Of a stretch of DNA of 27,199 nt, positions 1 to 7,600 are shown in pieces (the stretch's first letter is position 1; every line of letters starts with the position of its first letter). This DNA is from Bacteroidaceae bacterium. GTDB taxonomy: Bacteria > Bacteroidota > Bacteroidia > Bacteroidales > Bacteroidaceae. The position numbers and the translations under genes were made by a program. Where the stretch lies: positions 1 to 27,199 of the forward strand of contig JAEDIG010000020.1 of assembly GCA_016292545.1 (NCBI GenBank), given 5' to 3'. The notes under the pieces were generated by a model, which had not been told where the DNA came from, did no database searches, and saw only the letters and a program-made list of their open reading frames with translations.

Positions 1-161
1 AGCAACGACTTGCCGAACCGCCGGGGACGGCTCAGGAAGATGTACTTGCTGAGGTGGGTCATGTTCCATACGTACTCAGTCTTGTCGATATACAGGCAAT
101 CCAAATTCTTCACCTCGGAAAATGTCTGTATGCCTACGGGCAGTCGCTTCAGTTCCTTCAT
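1..161 (-). CDS. AAA-ATPase-like protein, N-terminal fragment (runs off the left edge)
   Basis: Reading the minus strand from an ATG at 161, an open frame continues to the window edge and gives about 53 residues. It opens with LPVGIQTFSEVKNLDCLYID and continues to FLSRPRRFGKSLL. This is the hallmark start of the AAA-ATPase-like family (PF09820), whose members usually end in a PD-(D/E)XK nuclease domain. RPRRFGKS is the degenerate Walker A (P-loop). The start is well supported: AAGGAG lies a few bases upstream on the minus strand, and a promoter-like element sits at 202-233. These genes occur in many copies in Bacteroides and Prevotella genomes and have no established function. Only the first tenth or so of the gene is visible, so I cannot say whether it is intact. 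Confidence 0.85.
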   Translation of the reverse strand, partial: MKELKRLPVGIQTFSEVKNLDCLYIDKTEYVWNMTHLSKYIFLSRPRRFGKSL

Positions 162-201
162 ATCTGTCTCCTTTTTGACGCGTTTTGTGCTTATTCCTTT
201 G

Positions 202-233
202 CAAAGCTACGCTTTTATTCCGAAATGGGCAAG
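202..233 (-). promoter_or_regulatory. Bacteroidetes-type promoter for the left-edge ATPase gene
   Basis: On the minus strand, CTTG (233-230) is followed after 20 bases by TAGCTTTG (209-202). This fits the TTTG-N19-21-TAnnTTTG pattern of the primary sigma factor in Bacteroidetes. The predicted transcript would start near 195, about 35 bases before the ATG at 161. Confidence 0.5.
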
Positions 234-240
234 AGAATAG

Positions 241-292
241 ATAAAAAAAGGCCCAACGAACCTTGTGCACAAGCACTGCTGTTCGTTGGGCC
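241..292 (-). terminator. Intrinsic terminator of htrA
   Basis: The perfect 12-bp inverted repeat GGCCCAACGAAC (250-261) and GTTCGTTGGGCC (281-292) is followed, in the minus direction, by seven T residues (249-243). The loop holds a second small palindrome, CTTGTGCACAAG, at 262-273. It lies 18 bases after the htrA stop codon. Confidence 0.9.
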
Positions 293-309
293 ACACGAAA
301 ATAACAATC

Positions 310-1794
310 TTATTCGTTAAGGTCGATTACATAGCTAATCTTGCGTCCGCTGGGAGTGAGGGCCTTTATCCACAGAGTGCGGTCGGTACTGCGGTTGGCA
401 TCCTCCACAGCCTGTTCCCAGTCGCTCACCGATTCCATCTTCTTGTCGTTCACCTGAATGATGATGGTTCCCTTGGTGGCACCGGCCGTCATCAGTTTGC
501 CACGACGGATGGCACTGATAGTAAGGCCGTACTGCAGGTTCATCTGCTTGAGTTCAGATTCCGACAGCGGTTTCAGCTGCACGCCCAGTTTGTCCATATC
601 CACTTCTTCCACCACCTTCGTGGTTCCCTGTGAGTTGCGGAGTGTCACCTCTGCCTTCGAGGTCTTCTTGTTGCGCACATAGGTAATCTTCACCTTGTCG
701 CCAGGACGGTGCTGGGCAATAACCTCCTGCAGCTCGCTCATCTTGTTCACGGCCTTTCCGTCCATCTCTGTCACCACATCGCCCTTCTGCAATCCGGCAT
801 CCTCGGCGGCACTGGCATCCACCACTTCGCTGATGTACACACCGCTCACTGTGCCCAGGTCCACCTCGTTGCCCTTGGCCTTCTCCACGTCGATATAGTT
901 GGTGACATCCGTACCCTGCACACCCAACACGGCACGCTGCACGGTGCCATACACCTTCAGGTCGTCCACCACCTTGGTCATGATGCTCGTGGGAATGGCA
1001 AAGCCATAGCCGCTGTAGCTACCTGTCTGGCTATAGAGCATGGCATTGATGCCCACCAGCTCGCCCCGCTCGTTCACCAGTGCACCACCGCTGTTGCCTG
1101 CATTGATGGCAGCATCGGTCTGGATGAAACTCTCTATACCGTTGGCACCCAGAGAGCGGGCCTTTGCGCTGACGATACCTGCGGTAACGGTACTGGTAAG
1201 GTTGAAGGGATTTCCCACAGCCAGTACCCACTGGCCCAGTTTAAGGTCGTCGCTGTTGCCGATGGGCACGGTGGGCAGGTCCTTGCCATCAATCTTGATA
1301 AGTGCAAGGTCGGTGTTCTCGTCACATCCGATGATGCGCCCCTTGAACTCACGGTTGTCGTTGAGCTTCACGTCAATGACATCGGCATTGCCCACCACAT
1401 GGTTGTTGGTCACGATATAGCCGTCGGAGCTGATGATGACACCGCTTCCTGCTCCATGGCGGTCGGGACTCTTGTATTCACGCTGCTGCTGGCCACCACC
1501 GGGGTAGCCGAAGAATTCTCCGAAGAAATCGCTGAAGGGGTCCCTCACCGTCACCTTCTGGGTCTTCCCGTTTTGTGTCACCTTGATATAGACGACTGCG
1601 TTCACCGTCTTCTCGGCTGCAGCTGTCAGATCCACCAAGCCCCCGGGCACAGCCACCTGCTGGGCAGGCACAGGTTTCTCGGCCGGAACCTCAGCCGTAA
1701 ATGAAGATTGACTGCGGATGACCGCACCCGTCACAGCACTGCTGGCAAAGATAAGGGCCGTAAGGCCAAGCCATGTTTTAGTTGTCTGTTTCAT
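310..1794 (-). CDS. HtrA/DegQ-type periplasmic serine protease with two PDZ domains
   Basis: This encodes a 494-residue trypsin-like protease and chaperone of the DegP/DegQ/HtrA family, expected to degrade or refold misfolded envelope proteins in the periplasm. The N-terminus (residues 1-25) is a signal sequence or signal anchor. The catalytic triad is complete: His132 in TNNHVV, Asp162 in ENTDLALIK and Ser235 in NAGNSGGAL. A first PDZ domain spans about 285-385 and a second, more divergent one about 398-480. The loop after the first strand (about 85-112) is rich in Phe, Gly and Gln, like the LA loop that gates oligomers in DegP. The length is normal for the family. The gene stands alone, with a promoter element at 1850-1857 and a strong terminator. 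DegP and DegQ cannot be separated from sequence alone, so no symbol is given. Confidence 0.96.
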   Translation of the reverse strand: MKQTTKTWLGLTALIFASSAVTGAVIRSQSSFTAEVPAEKPVPAQQVAVPGGLVDLTAAAEKTVNAVVYIKVTQNGKTQKVTVRDPFSDFFGEFFGYPGGGQQQREYKSPDRHGAGSGVIISSDGYIVTNNHVVGNADVIDVKLNDNREFKGRIIGCDENTDLALIKIDGKDLPTVPIGNSDDLKLGQWVLAVGNPFNLTSTVTAGIVSAKARSLGANGIESFIQTDAAINAGNSGGALVNERGELVGINAMLYSQTGSYSGYGFAIPTSIMTKVVDDLKVYGTVQRAVLGVQGTDVTNYIDVEKAKGNEVDLGTVSGVYISEVVDASAAEDAGLQKGDVVTEMDGKAVNKMSELQEVIAQHRPGDKVKITYVRNKKTSKAEVTLRNSQGTTKVVEEVDMDKLGVQLKPLSESELKQMNLQYGLTISAIRRGKLMTAGATKGTIIIQVNDKKMESVSDWEQAVEDANRSTDRTLWIKALTPSGRKISYVIDLNE

Positions 1795-1849
1795 AATCTT
1801 ATTCGTTTTGTTTGTTAAATTTGAATTCTTGTTTCACTGTTTTCGACTG

Positions 1850-1857
1850 CAAAGATA
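1850..1857 (-). promoter_or_regulatory. -7 element of the htrA promoter
   Basis: The minus strand reads TATCTTTG, matching the TAnnTTTG consensus, about 55 bases before the htrA ATG. No convincing TTTG is found 19-21 bases upstream, so only the -7 half is supported. Confidence 0.45.
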
Positions 1858-2004
1858 TGACCAAATATCCTTTCATTATATAGGTTATAGCACATTTTTC
1901 TCTATATTTAACACAGCCCGCAGGGGCATTAACCGTTGTTAAAGCGAGAGACTGCCATTTTTACATTCATTTATGCCACATTTTCGTCCATTTTGTCAGG
2001 AAGG

Positions 2005-2036
2005 CTTGGCCAATAGCATATTTATTTGTAACTTTG
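2005..2036 (+). promoter_or_regulatory. Promoter of rnpB
   Basis: CTTG (2005-2008), a 20-base spacer and TAACTTTG (2029-2036) form a near-ideal Bacteroidetes promoter. The G at 2036 lies seven bases before the inferred first base of RNase P RNA at 2043, as expected. Confidence 0.75.
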
Positions 2037-2042
2037 CCCTCG

Positions 2043-2425
2043 AAACAGTGGACCGGCTTGCCGCTGGCCTGTGAATCAGGCAAGAGGAAAGTCCGGGCAA
2101 CACAGGACAACCCGCTTCCTAACGAGAAGTGATTCGTGAGGGTCAGGCAATGCAGAAGAAAACAACCGCCTGCCACGTTGCAGGTAAGGGTGAGAAGGTG
2201 GGGCAAGAGCCCACCAGGCCGTTGGTGACAGCGGTGCTGTGCATTCCCGGGTGTTGAAAGTTCATGTATACCGGTGCTGTCGGCCTTCGGGCTGGCGAGA
2301 GGGCTGTCCGTCCGAGCCGGAGGGTAGAACGATAGAGGCTTCTGGTGACAGGGGTCGTAGATAAATGGCAGGCACCTCCCCCCCTCGGGAGGAGGCACAG
2401 AACCCGGCTTACAGGTCCACTGTTT
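2043..2425 (+). ncRNA. rnpB: RNase P RNA (bacterial type A)
   Basis: This is the catalytic RNA of ribonuclease P, which removes 5' leaders from tRNA precursors. The universally conserved GAGGAAAGTCCGGGC block lies at about 2084-2098, and the matching 3' element AGAACCCGGCTTACAGG lies near the end (about 2399-2415), ready to form P4 with the 5' block. P1 is a perfect 12-bp helix between 2043-2054 and 2414-2425, which fixes both ends. The middle holds the GC-rich stems of the specificity domain. Length, about 383 nt, is normal for type A. The run ATTTTTTT directly after P1 (2426-2433) probably ends transcription, with P1 as the terminator stem. No protein gene is supported here. Confidence 0.97.
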
Positions 2426-2433
2426 ATTTTTTT
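2414..2433 (+). terminator. rnpB 3' end: P1 stem plus T-tract
   Basis: The 3' strand of the P1 helix (2414-2425) is followed directly by ATTTTTTT (2426-2433). There is no other terminator hairpin before the next gene, so the P1 helix, or a nascent local fold of it, together with the T run is the likely end signal. The P1 arms are about 360 bases apart, so this is an unusual terminator. Confidence 0.5.
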
Positions 2434-2461
2434 GAGAACAAGTCACGAACCCTGATATATA

Positions 2462-2508
2462 GCTCCCGAAGGAGCACACCGCAGATGTATGAAGATTCAC
2501 AACCTTGA
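2462..2508 (+). promoter_or_regulatory. Hairpin over the Shine-Dalgarno and overlapping 7-codon ORF before yihY
   Basis: GCTCC (2462-2466) and GGAGC (2471-2475) form a 5-bp hairpin with loop CGAA that hides the only GGAG. The ATG best spaced from this GGAG is at 2485, not the yihY ATG at 2489. It opens a seven-codon frame (MYEDSQP, stop at 2506-2508) overlapping the yihY start. The arrangement could couple or damp translation; this is inference only. Confidence 0.3.
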
Positions 2509-3778
2509 ACAGATATGGAATATCGACGAAGCAACCATCGGCAAACGCCGCCGCTGGCTTCTGCGTATGCTCAAGTTTGCGATTATCATCGTGGAAAGCT
2601 TCACCAAGAACAATCTGATGAGCTTTGCCTCAGCCCTCACCTATTCCAGCCTGATGGCTGCCGTCCCGGCCATTGCCCTGGTCTTTGCCGTGGCACGTGG
2701 ATTCGGATTCGGCAATATCATCGAAGACAGCATCCACCAGTCGTTTACGGTCAACCCCGAGCTGGCACACTACCTGATGGATTTTGTGAACTCCTATCTG
2801 CTGGAAACACAAAACGGAGCCTTCATCGGTGTGGGCCTGGTGATGTTGCTCTACACCATCGTGAACCTTACCACCAACATCGAAACGGCTTTCAACGCCA
2901 TCTGGCATGTAGACACCCCCAGAAACGTGTACCGCAGGTTCACGGATTACGTGAGCGTGTTCCTGCTCCTCCCCATTGTCATCATCTTCACCAGCGGTAT
3001 CAGCATTTTCCTCATGACCTTCCGCAACATCCTCCCCGACTATGAGTTCGTGAGCTCCACATTGGAGTGGATGATGAAGCTAGGACCCACCGTGCTGCTG
3101 TGTGTCACCTTCTGCCTTCTCTACAAGCTCATGCCCAACACGCCCGTGAAGTGGAGTGCCGTGCTGGCTCCCAGCATCCTGGTGGGTGTCCTTTTCCAGG
3201 CGGTGCAATACATCTATCTCCACAACCAGATCAAACTCAGCAGCTACAATGCCGTATACGGGTCGTTTGCCGCCATTCCCCTGTTCATGATATGGCTGCA
3301 TATCTCCTGGAGCATCTGCCTGGTGGGCGCACGCATGTGCTATGCCAACCAGAACATGAAGGAATATGCCTTCGGACGCACAAGCCAGCATCTGAGCCGA
3401 CGCTATCGCGACTCCATCTGCCTGCTGCTGATGAGCCGCATTTGCAAGCGGTTCTCCCACGGGGGCACACCCTTCACCGCACGCACACTGGCTGCCGACA
3501 CCCAGCTGCCGCAAAGCCTTGTGGGCCTGTTGCTCGACGAACTGGTGGAGGCGCGCCTGCTTGTGACCTTCCACAACGACAAGGGGACACAGCAGCATTT
3601 CATGCCCTCCATGGACATCCGCCACCTCAGTGTGAGCAAGGTTATCAACCATCTGGAGAGCCGTGGGTCGGAATGCCTGTCGCGCACATGGCAGCTCAAC
3701 ACCTCCGAATGGCAAACGCTCCGCAGGCTCCGAAGCGCCCAAGGGCCATCGGCAGACGCGCTCCTGATAGACGTGTGA
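2489..3778 (+). CDS. YihY/virulence factor BrkB family membrane protein
   Basis: This is a 429-residue inner-membrane protein of the YihY/BrkB family (once misnamed RNase BN). About six membrane segments are visible, near residues 47-70, 112-133, 152-175, 195-212, 222-243 and 255-278. Family-typical stretches are FASALTYSSLMAAVPAIAL in the first segment and YGSFAAIPLFMIWLHISW in the last. After the last segment, residues about 300-415 form a soluble tail resembling a winged helix (FTARTLAADTQLPQSLVGLL), common in Bacteroidetes members. Function is not established; roles in envelope integrity or transport have been proposed. The start at 2489 is the first in-frame ATG. A GGAG at 2471-2474 lies rather far upstream, inside a small hairpin. 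The gene follows rnpB by 63 bases. Confidence 0.93.
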   Translation: MKIHNLEQIWNIDEATIGKRRRWLLRMLKFAIIIVESFTKNNLMSFASALTYSSLMAAVPAIALVFAVARGFGFGNIIEDSIHQSFTVNPELAHYLMDFVNSYLLETQNGAFIGVGLVMLLYTIVNLTTNIETAFNAIWHVDTPRNVYRRFTDYVSVFLLLPIVIIFTSGISIFLMTFRNILPDYEFVSSTLEWMMKLGPTVLLCVTFCLLYKLMPNTPVKWSAVLAPSILVGVLFQAVQYIYLHNQIKLSSYNAVYGSFAAIPLFMIWLHISWSICLVGARMCYANQNMKEYAFGRTSQHLSRRYRDSICLLLMSRICKRFSHGGTPFTARTLAADTQLPQSLVGLLLDELVEARLLVTFHNDKGTQQHFMPSMDIRHLSVSKVINHLESRGSECLSRTWQLNTSEWQTLRRLRSAQGPSADALLIDV

Positions 3779-3831
3779 CCCGGTAATCATCATCAAACGC
3801 ATGTTTCACCCTATTAAATATAATATTGTAT

Positions 3832-3978
3832 ATGTGGATTTATTTTGCAATCGGATGGCTAGCCTTCCTTCTCCTCTTCTACACGGGCGTATGGTTTGAA
3901 TACGCATACTATCACTACAATCTCCCCGCAAAGTTCAAGATCCTCCTGGAAGCATTTACGGAGGAAGACGAGGAATAA
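3832..3978 (+). CDS. Possible 48-residue single-pass membrane miniprotein
   Basis: A frame from ATG 3832 to TAA 3978 encodes 48 residues. Residues 1-22 form one hydrophobic, aromatic-rich membrane segment (IYFAIGWLAFLLLFYTGVWF). A Tyr-rich stretch follows (EYAYYHYNL), then a short helix and a very acidic end (EEDEE). The base order is protein-like, with a clear amphipathic layout, whereas the sequence just downstream turns into repeat DNA. No Shine-Dalgarno is seen; the upstream region is AT-rich, as is usual for starts in this phylum. It lies 53 bases after yihY with no terminator between them and may be co-transcribed. I do not recognise a family. Chance is possible at this length. Confidence 0.5.
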   Translation: MWIYFAIGWLAFLLLFYTGVWFEYAYYHYNLPAKFKILLEAFTEEDEE

Positions 3979-3991
3979 CAAGACCCCCTCG

Positions 3992-4247
3992 CGCCCTGGA
4001 AGGGCAACCTGCTCGCAGCCCAGGGCAGAGCGAAGCGGCACCCTGGGTTACCATACCCCACACATAACCTGTCGCCCTACAGGGGCAAAAGCCAGACTAT
4101 CAGTAAGGTGATTGATATTAACCCCGGCATGTAGTCCTGCTTTTGCCCCTGTAGGGCGTTATCCCATTATCCGTTTTGATACCCAGGGTGCCATTTCGCT
4201 ACGCTCCATTCTGCCCTGGGCTGCGAGCAGGTTGCCCCTTCAGGGCG
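3992..4247. repeat. Nested palindromic repeat element (BIME/REP-like)
   Basis: Two inverted arms face each other. The outer arms (3992-4048 and 4181-4247) match nearly perfectly except for a roughly 10-base insertion in the right arm. The inner arms (4073-4092 and 4139-4158) are an exact 20-base inverted repeat. Each half carries its own small hairpins: GCCCT/AGGGC (3993-4005), CCCAGGG/CCCTGGG (4019-4047) and GCCCT/GGGGC (about 4075-4085). The spacer 4093-4138 is unique. No transposase is present. The structure resembles intergenic repeats built from REP-type palindromes; the frames that cross it are low-quality and not credible genes. Confidence 0.85.
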
Positions 4248-4328
4248 TGGTTTCCTCCCTCTAAACAGGGGAACAGAATAAACATCCCCTTTCCTCATCA
4301 TCTAACAACGATTTTGAACACCCTACCT

Positions 4329-4385
4329 GAAGCGGCACCCTGGGTAATCAAGCCCAAAACAATAAATCGCCCTACAGGAGCAAAA
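4329..4385 (+). repeat. Third, partial copy of the same repeat unit
   Basis: GAAGCGGCACCCTGGGT (4329-4345) repeats 4032-4048, and CGCCCTACAGGAGCAAAAG (4369-4385 region) repeats the inner arm at 4073-4091 with one change. The order and spacing match the left half of the element at 3992-4092, but the first hairpin is missing. Confidence 0.75.
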
Positions 4386-4557
4386 GAAAAGCGCTCCTTC
4401 CATGCCGGTCTTTCCCAAAAACGAAGAATGTTTTCAACTGGCCAACAAAATACCTCCTTTTTGAGGAGAGAAAACAACATTTCAGCCCCTAATATTACTT
4501 TATTGTCCCTTATTATATCCATTTTTTGCGAGTTATTACAAAATTATAACAATTTCC
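4386..4557. other. Intergenic stretch with no recognised gene
   Basis: Between the repeats and the promoter at 4558, the sequence becomes AT-rich. It holds short inverted pieces such as CCTCC/GGAGG around 4458-4470, but I find no credible gene, RNA or terminator. It may act as an upstream promoter region. Confidence 0.4.
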
Positions 4558-4589
4558 CTTGTCCAAGTGAAGAAAATTAAATACTTTTG
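4558..4589 (+). promoter_or_regulatory. Promoter of the giant GLUG-repeat protein gene
   Basis: CTTG (4558-4561), a 20-base spacer and TACTTTTG (4582-4589) fit the Bacteroidetes housekeeping promoter. Transcription would start near 4596, leaving a leader of about 100 bases before the ATG at 4696. Confidence 0.7.
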
Positions 4590-4615
4590 CCTTGGTTTGT
4601 CAAAGAAACCTTGCC

Positions 4616-4671
4616 CTGCGAGAGAGTAATTCCCCCCGCTCCCGCAGTAGCAATTAGTTAGGATGGGGGGG
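4616..4671 (+). promoter_or_regulatory. Structured 5' leader with alternative pairings and a G7 tract
   Basis: CTGCGaGAG (4616-4624) can pair with CTCcCGCAG (4639-4647), placing a C6 run (4632-4637) in the loop. The same C6 run can instead pair with the G7 run at 4665-4671, which would disrupt the first stem. The two folds are mutually exclusive. This is visible pairing potential; any regulatory role is inference. Confidence 0.35.
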
Positions 4672-4695
4672 CAAATTCTAAAAAATCAATATGCT

Positions 4696-7600
4696 ATGAA
4701 GCATAAAAAACTTTTTAATCCCTTTGCGTTGCTCGCAATGGCGCTTGCATGGCTGGCATTGCCGATGCAGGTGCGGGCAGAAAGTGTGCCCCTGGCCCTG
4801 GTGCCAGATGCTCCGGGCAACAACAATGTCCTTGTAACCCCCAATGAGGATGGCACGTTCACCATCATCACCACGGGCAACGACCCCTTTGTCGTAACCA
4901 CCGCGCTGGAGGCCGACCTGGCCGACGACATGACCATGCTCACCCTTGAATACAAGGTGGACAGCAGCACGGGAAACGACTTTGAGATTTTCTTCTCTCC
5001 CTTCGTGGGCGGCCACAGCATTAACAAGGGCGGACAGCCTGCCACAGAAGAGTGGGTGACTGCCTATTTCGACATAACCACTGCCCGCAAGGACTGGGGC
5101 TGGGGATATGCCGGCAACAATCTCCGTCTCGACCCTGCCAGCGGCGGTGGCATCACCATGCAGGTGCGCAACATACGCGTCACCACCCTGAGCGAAGCCA
5201 TGCCCGAAGGCTTCGAAAAAGAGGACGGCATGGTGCTGATCAACAACCAGAGCGACTTTGAACGTTTCATGGAGGTTGTCAACAGCGGTTTCACCAGCCT
5301 TCCTGCCAAGTTCAAGAGCGACGTGTCCGTTACGGGAAGTGGGCTTAAGATGCTCAAGTTCAGCGGTGTAATGGACGGACAGGGCCACACCATCAATTTC
5401 GACTATGAATACGCCAGCGAGGGCAACGGTTTCATCCGCGACAACTATGGTACCGTCAAGAACTTCAAGATTGAAGGTCTGGTCAATGCCAAGGGCAAGG
5501 GCTTTGGTGCATTGGGCACATGGTCATACGGTGCCACCATTGAGAACGTAGACAACAACCTGGAAATCGTAAGTACATTCAGTGGAGACAACTCCACAGG
5601 CGGCTTCATCGCCTGGATTCAGGAAAATAGCGTAACAAACATTCGCAACTGCGTGTTCCGCGGTAGTATCAAGAGCGAGGTAGGCATGCAGTGCGGCGCA
5701 TTCGTGGGCTGGTCGGCTGCAGGTTCAGCCTACTTTGAGAATTGTCTCTCCATCGGCGATGTCGACGTAGTCCTCAACGATGGCGATGCTTATGGCACAA
5801 ACACCTTCTCACGAGGCGACAACAACGGCACAGGTGTTCCCACCATCAACTGCTACTACCTCAACAACCATCAGTATGTGAATGAAAACTGCACCCAGAT
5901 TACCGAGGAGCAGCTGGCCAGCGGCGAAGTGTGCTTCCTGCTCAATGGTAACCAGCAGGCCATCAACTGGTGGCAGACCATCGGCACCGATGCACTTCCC
6001 ACTCCCTTGAAGGGCAACAGCCAGCAGGTATACGCCAATGGCGAATTCACCTGCGACGGCAAGATCGTGGGTTCGGCCACCTTCAACAACACCTCCGGTT
6101 CGGCAGTGCCTTCTCACAGCTTCACCGACGGTTTCTGTGAAGTCTGCGGAGCCACTGACCCCGACTTTATACACGTAGAAAACGGTTACTACATGGTAGG
6201 CTCGGCCGAACAGCTGAGCTACATGTCGAAAATCATCAACTCCAACAGCATCAACAGGGCCTTGAACATCAAGCTCACTGCCGACATCGACATGTCCGGC
6301 ATCGAAGGATTCATGCCCCTCAACAGCTACAAGGGCACGTTCGACGGACAGGGCCACACCATCAACGGCCTCCACATCAGCTGCCCCGAAACCGACTATG
6401 TGGGTCTGCTTGGCCAGGTATTGCCCGGCTGTACGCTCAAGAACCTCACCCTGGCTCCCGACTGTGTGATTGAAGGCAAGGCATTCGTGGGCATGATCGG
6501 CGGTTCTGCCCCCAACGAGGGCACAATCACCATGACCAACCTTATCAACCACGGCTCCATCATTGGCGGTGCACAGAATGCCGGCGGTATCATCGGATGC
6601 TGTATGAGCAGCAGCGCCACCTTCCTCATCACCAACTGCGGTGTCACAGGCATGGTGAAGGGTGCCAATGAGAGTGCCGGCATCAGCGGATGGGTAGGCG
6701 ACAAGGCCACCATCAAGAACTGCTGGTCCATCGCCAGCGTGGAAGGTGCCGACAACGAGGCTTCCATGTTCCTGCGCCCCAACAGCACCTCGCTGAACAA
6801 CTGCTATACCACTGTGGGTACCCAGGGCACCATCCTGGAAGAATCGGCTGTTACCAACGGCGAACTCGCATGGCGGCTCAACGGACAGTCGTTCACCAGC
6901 CCCGTATGGTACCAGACCATCGACGAGGACTTCACTCCCGTACTGGATGCCACCCATGGCGTAGTGTACAAGATTGCCGACGGTGTCTATGGCAGCGTAC
7001 AGGACGAGGCCAGCTACAAGGAGTTCATCACCTCCTACGTTTCGGCCATTGAAAACGACGTGGACGAGAAGGTTGCCAACCGTGATGCAACTGCCGCCCT
7101 CAGGGATGCACTTGAGGAGTTGAAGGGACTCACCTCCTTCCAGGATTTCCTGGCGATATACAAAGAGTCGTTCGAGAAGATTCGCAACGAATTCTACACC
7201 TCTGCCGCTGCTTATCAGGCCTACATGGACAAGGTGGAGGAAACACGCGTATACCTGGAGGAGAATCCCGACCTTGAATGCCAGGAGCGCGACCTGCTGG
7301 ACAGCTACATCAACGACAATGTAGATCCCAACGAGGATATGCCCAACGGTTCCTATGTATACATCGTGGATGCCGAGAACCGCGTGCTCGACACCAACCA
7401 GATTAAGGAAGAGACCACACGCGTGGAAGAGATGCTGAAAGAGGCCATCCGCATGGGCTTCTTTGCAGGCTCGGATGTCACCAACCTGCTGGTGAATGCC
7501 AACTTCAACGACGGCCTCAACGGATGGGAGGGCATCAAGGCCACCGGCGTGGCCACGGCCGAAGGCATTGGTGCCTGCGAAAGCTGGAGCGCCACCAAGA

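Noticed and set aside
1967..2500. A 177-codon minus-strand frame across rnpB
   Set aside because: It covers the RNase P RNA gene, whose conserved blocks and P1 helix explain the sequence. Such false proteins are common over structural RNA genes.
3896..4580. Frames of 71 and 134 codons across the palindromic repeat region
   Set aside because: They translate the inverted repeats and have no recognisable domain or signal. The first also overlaps the 48-residue candidate in another frame.
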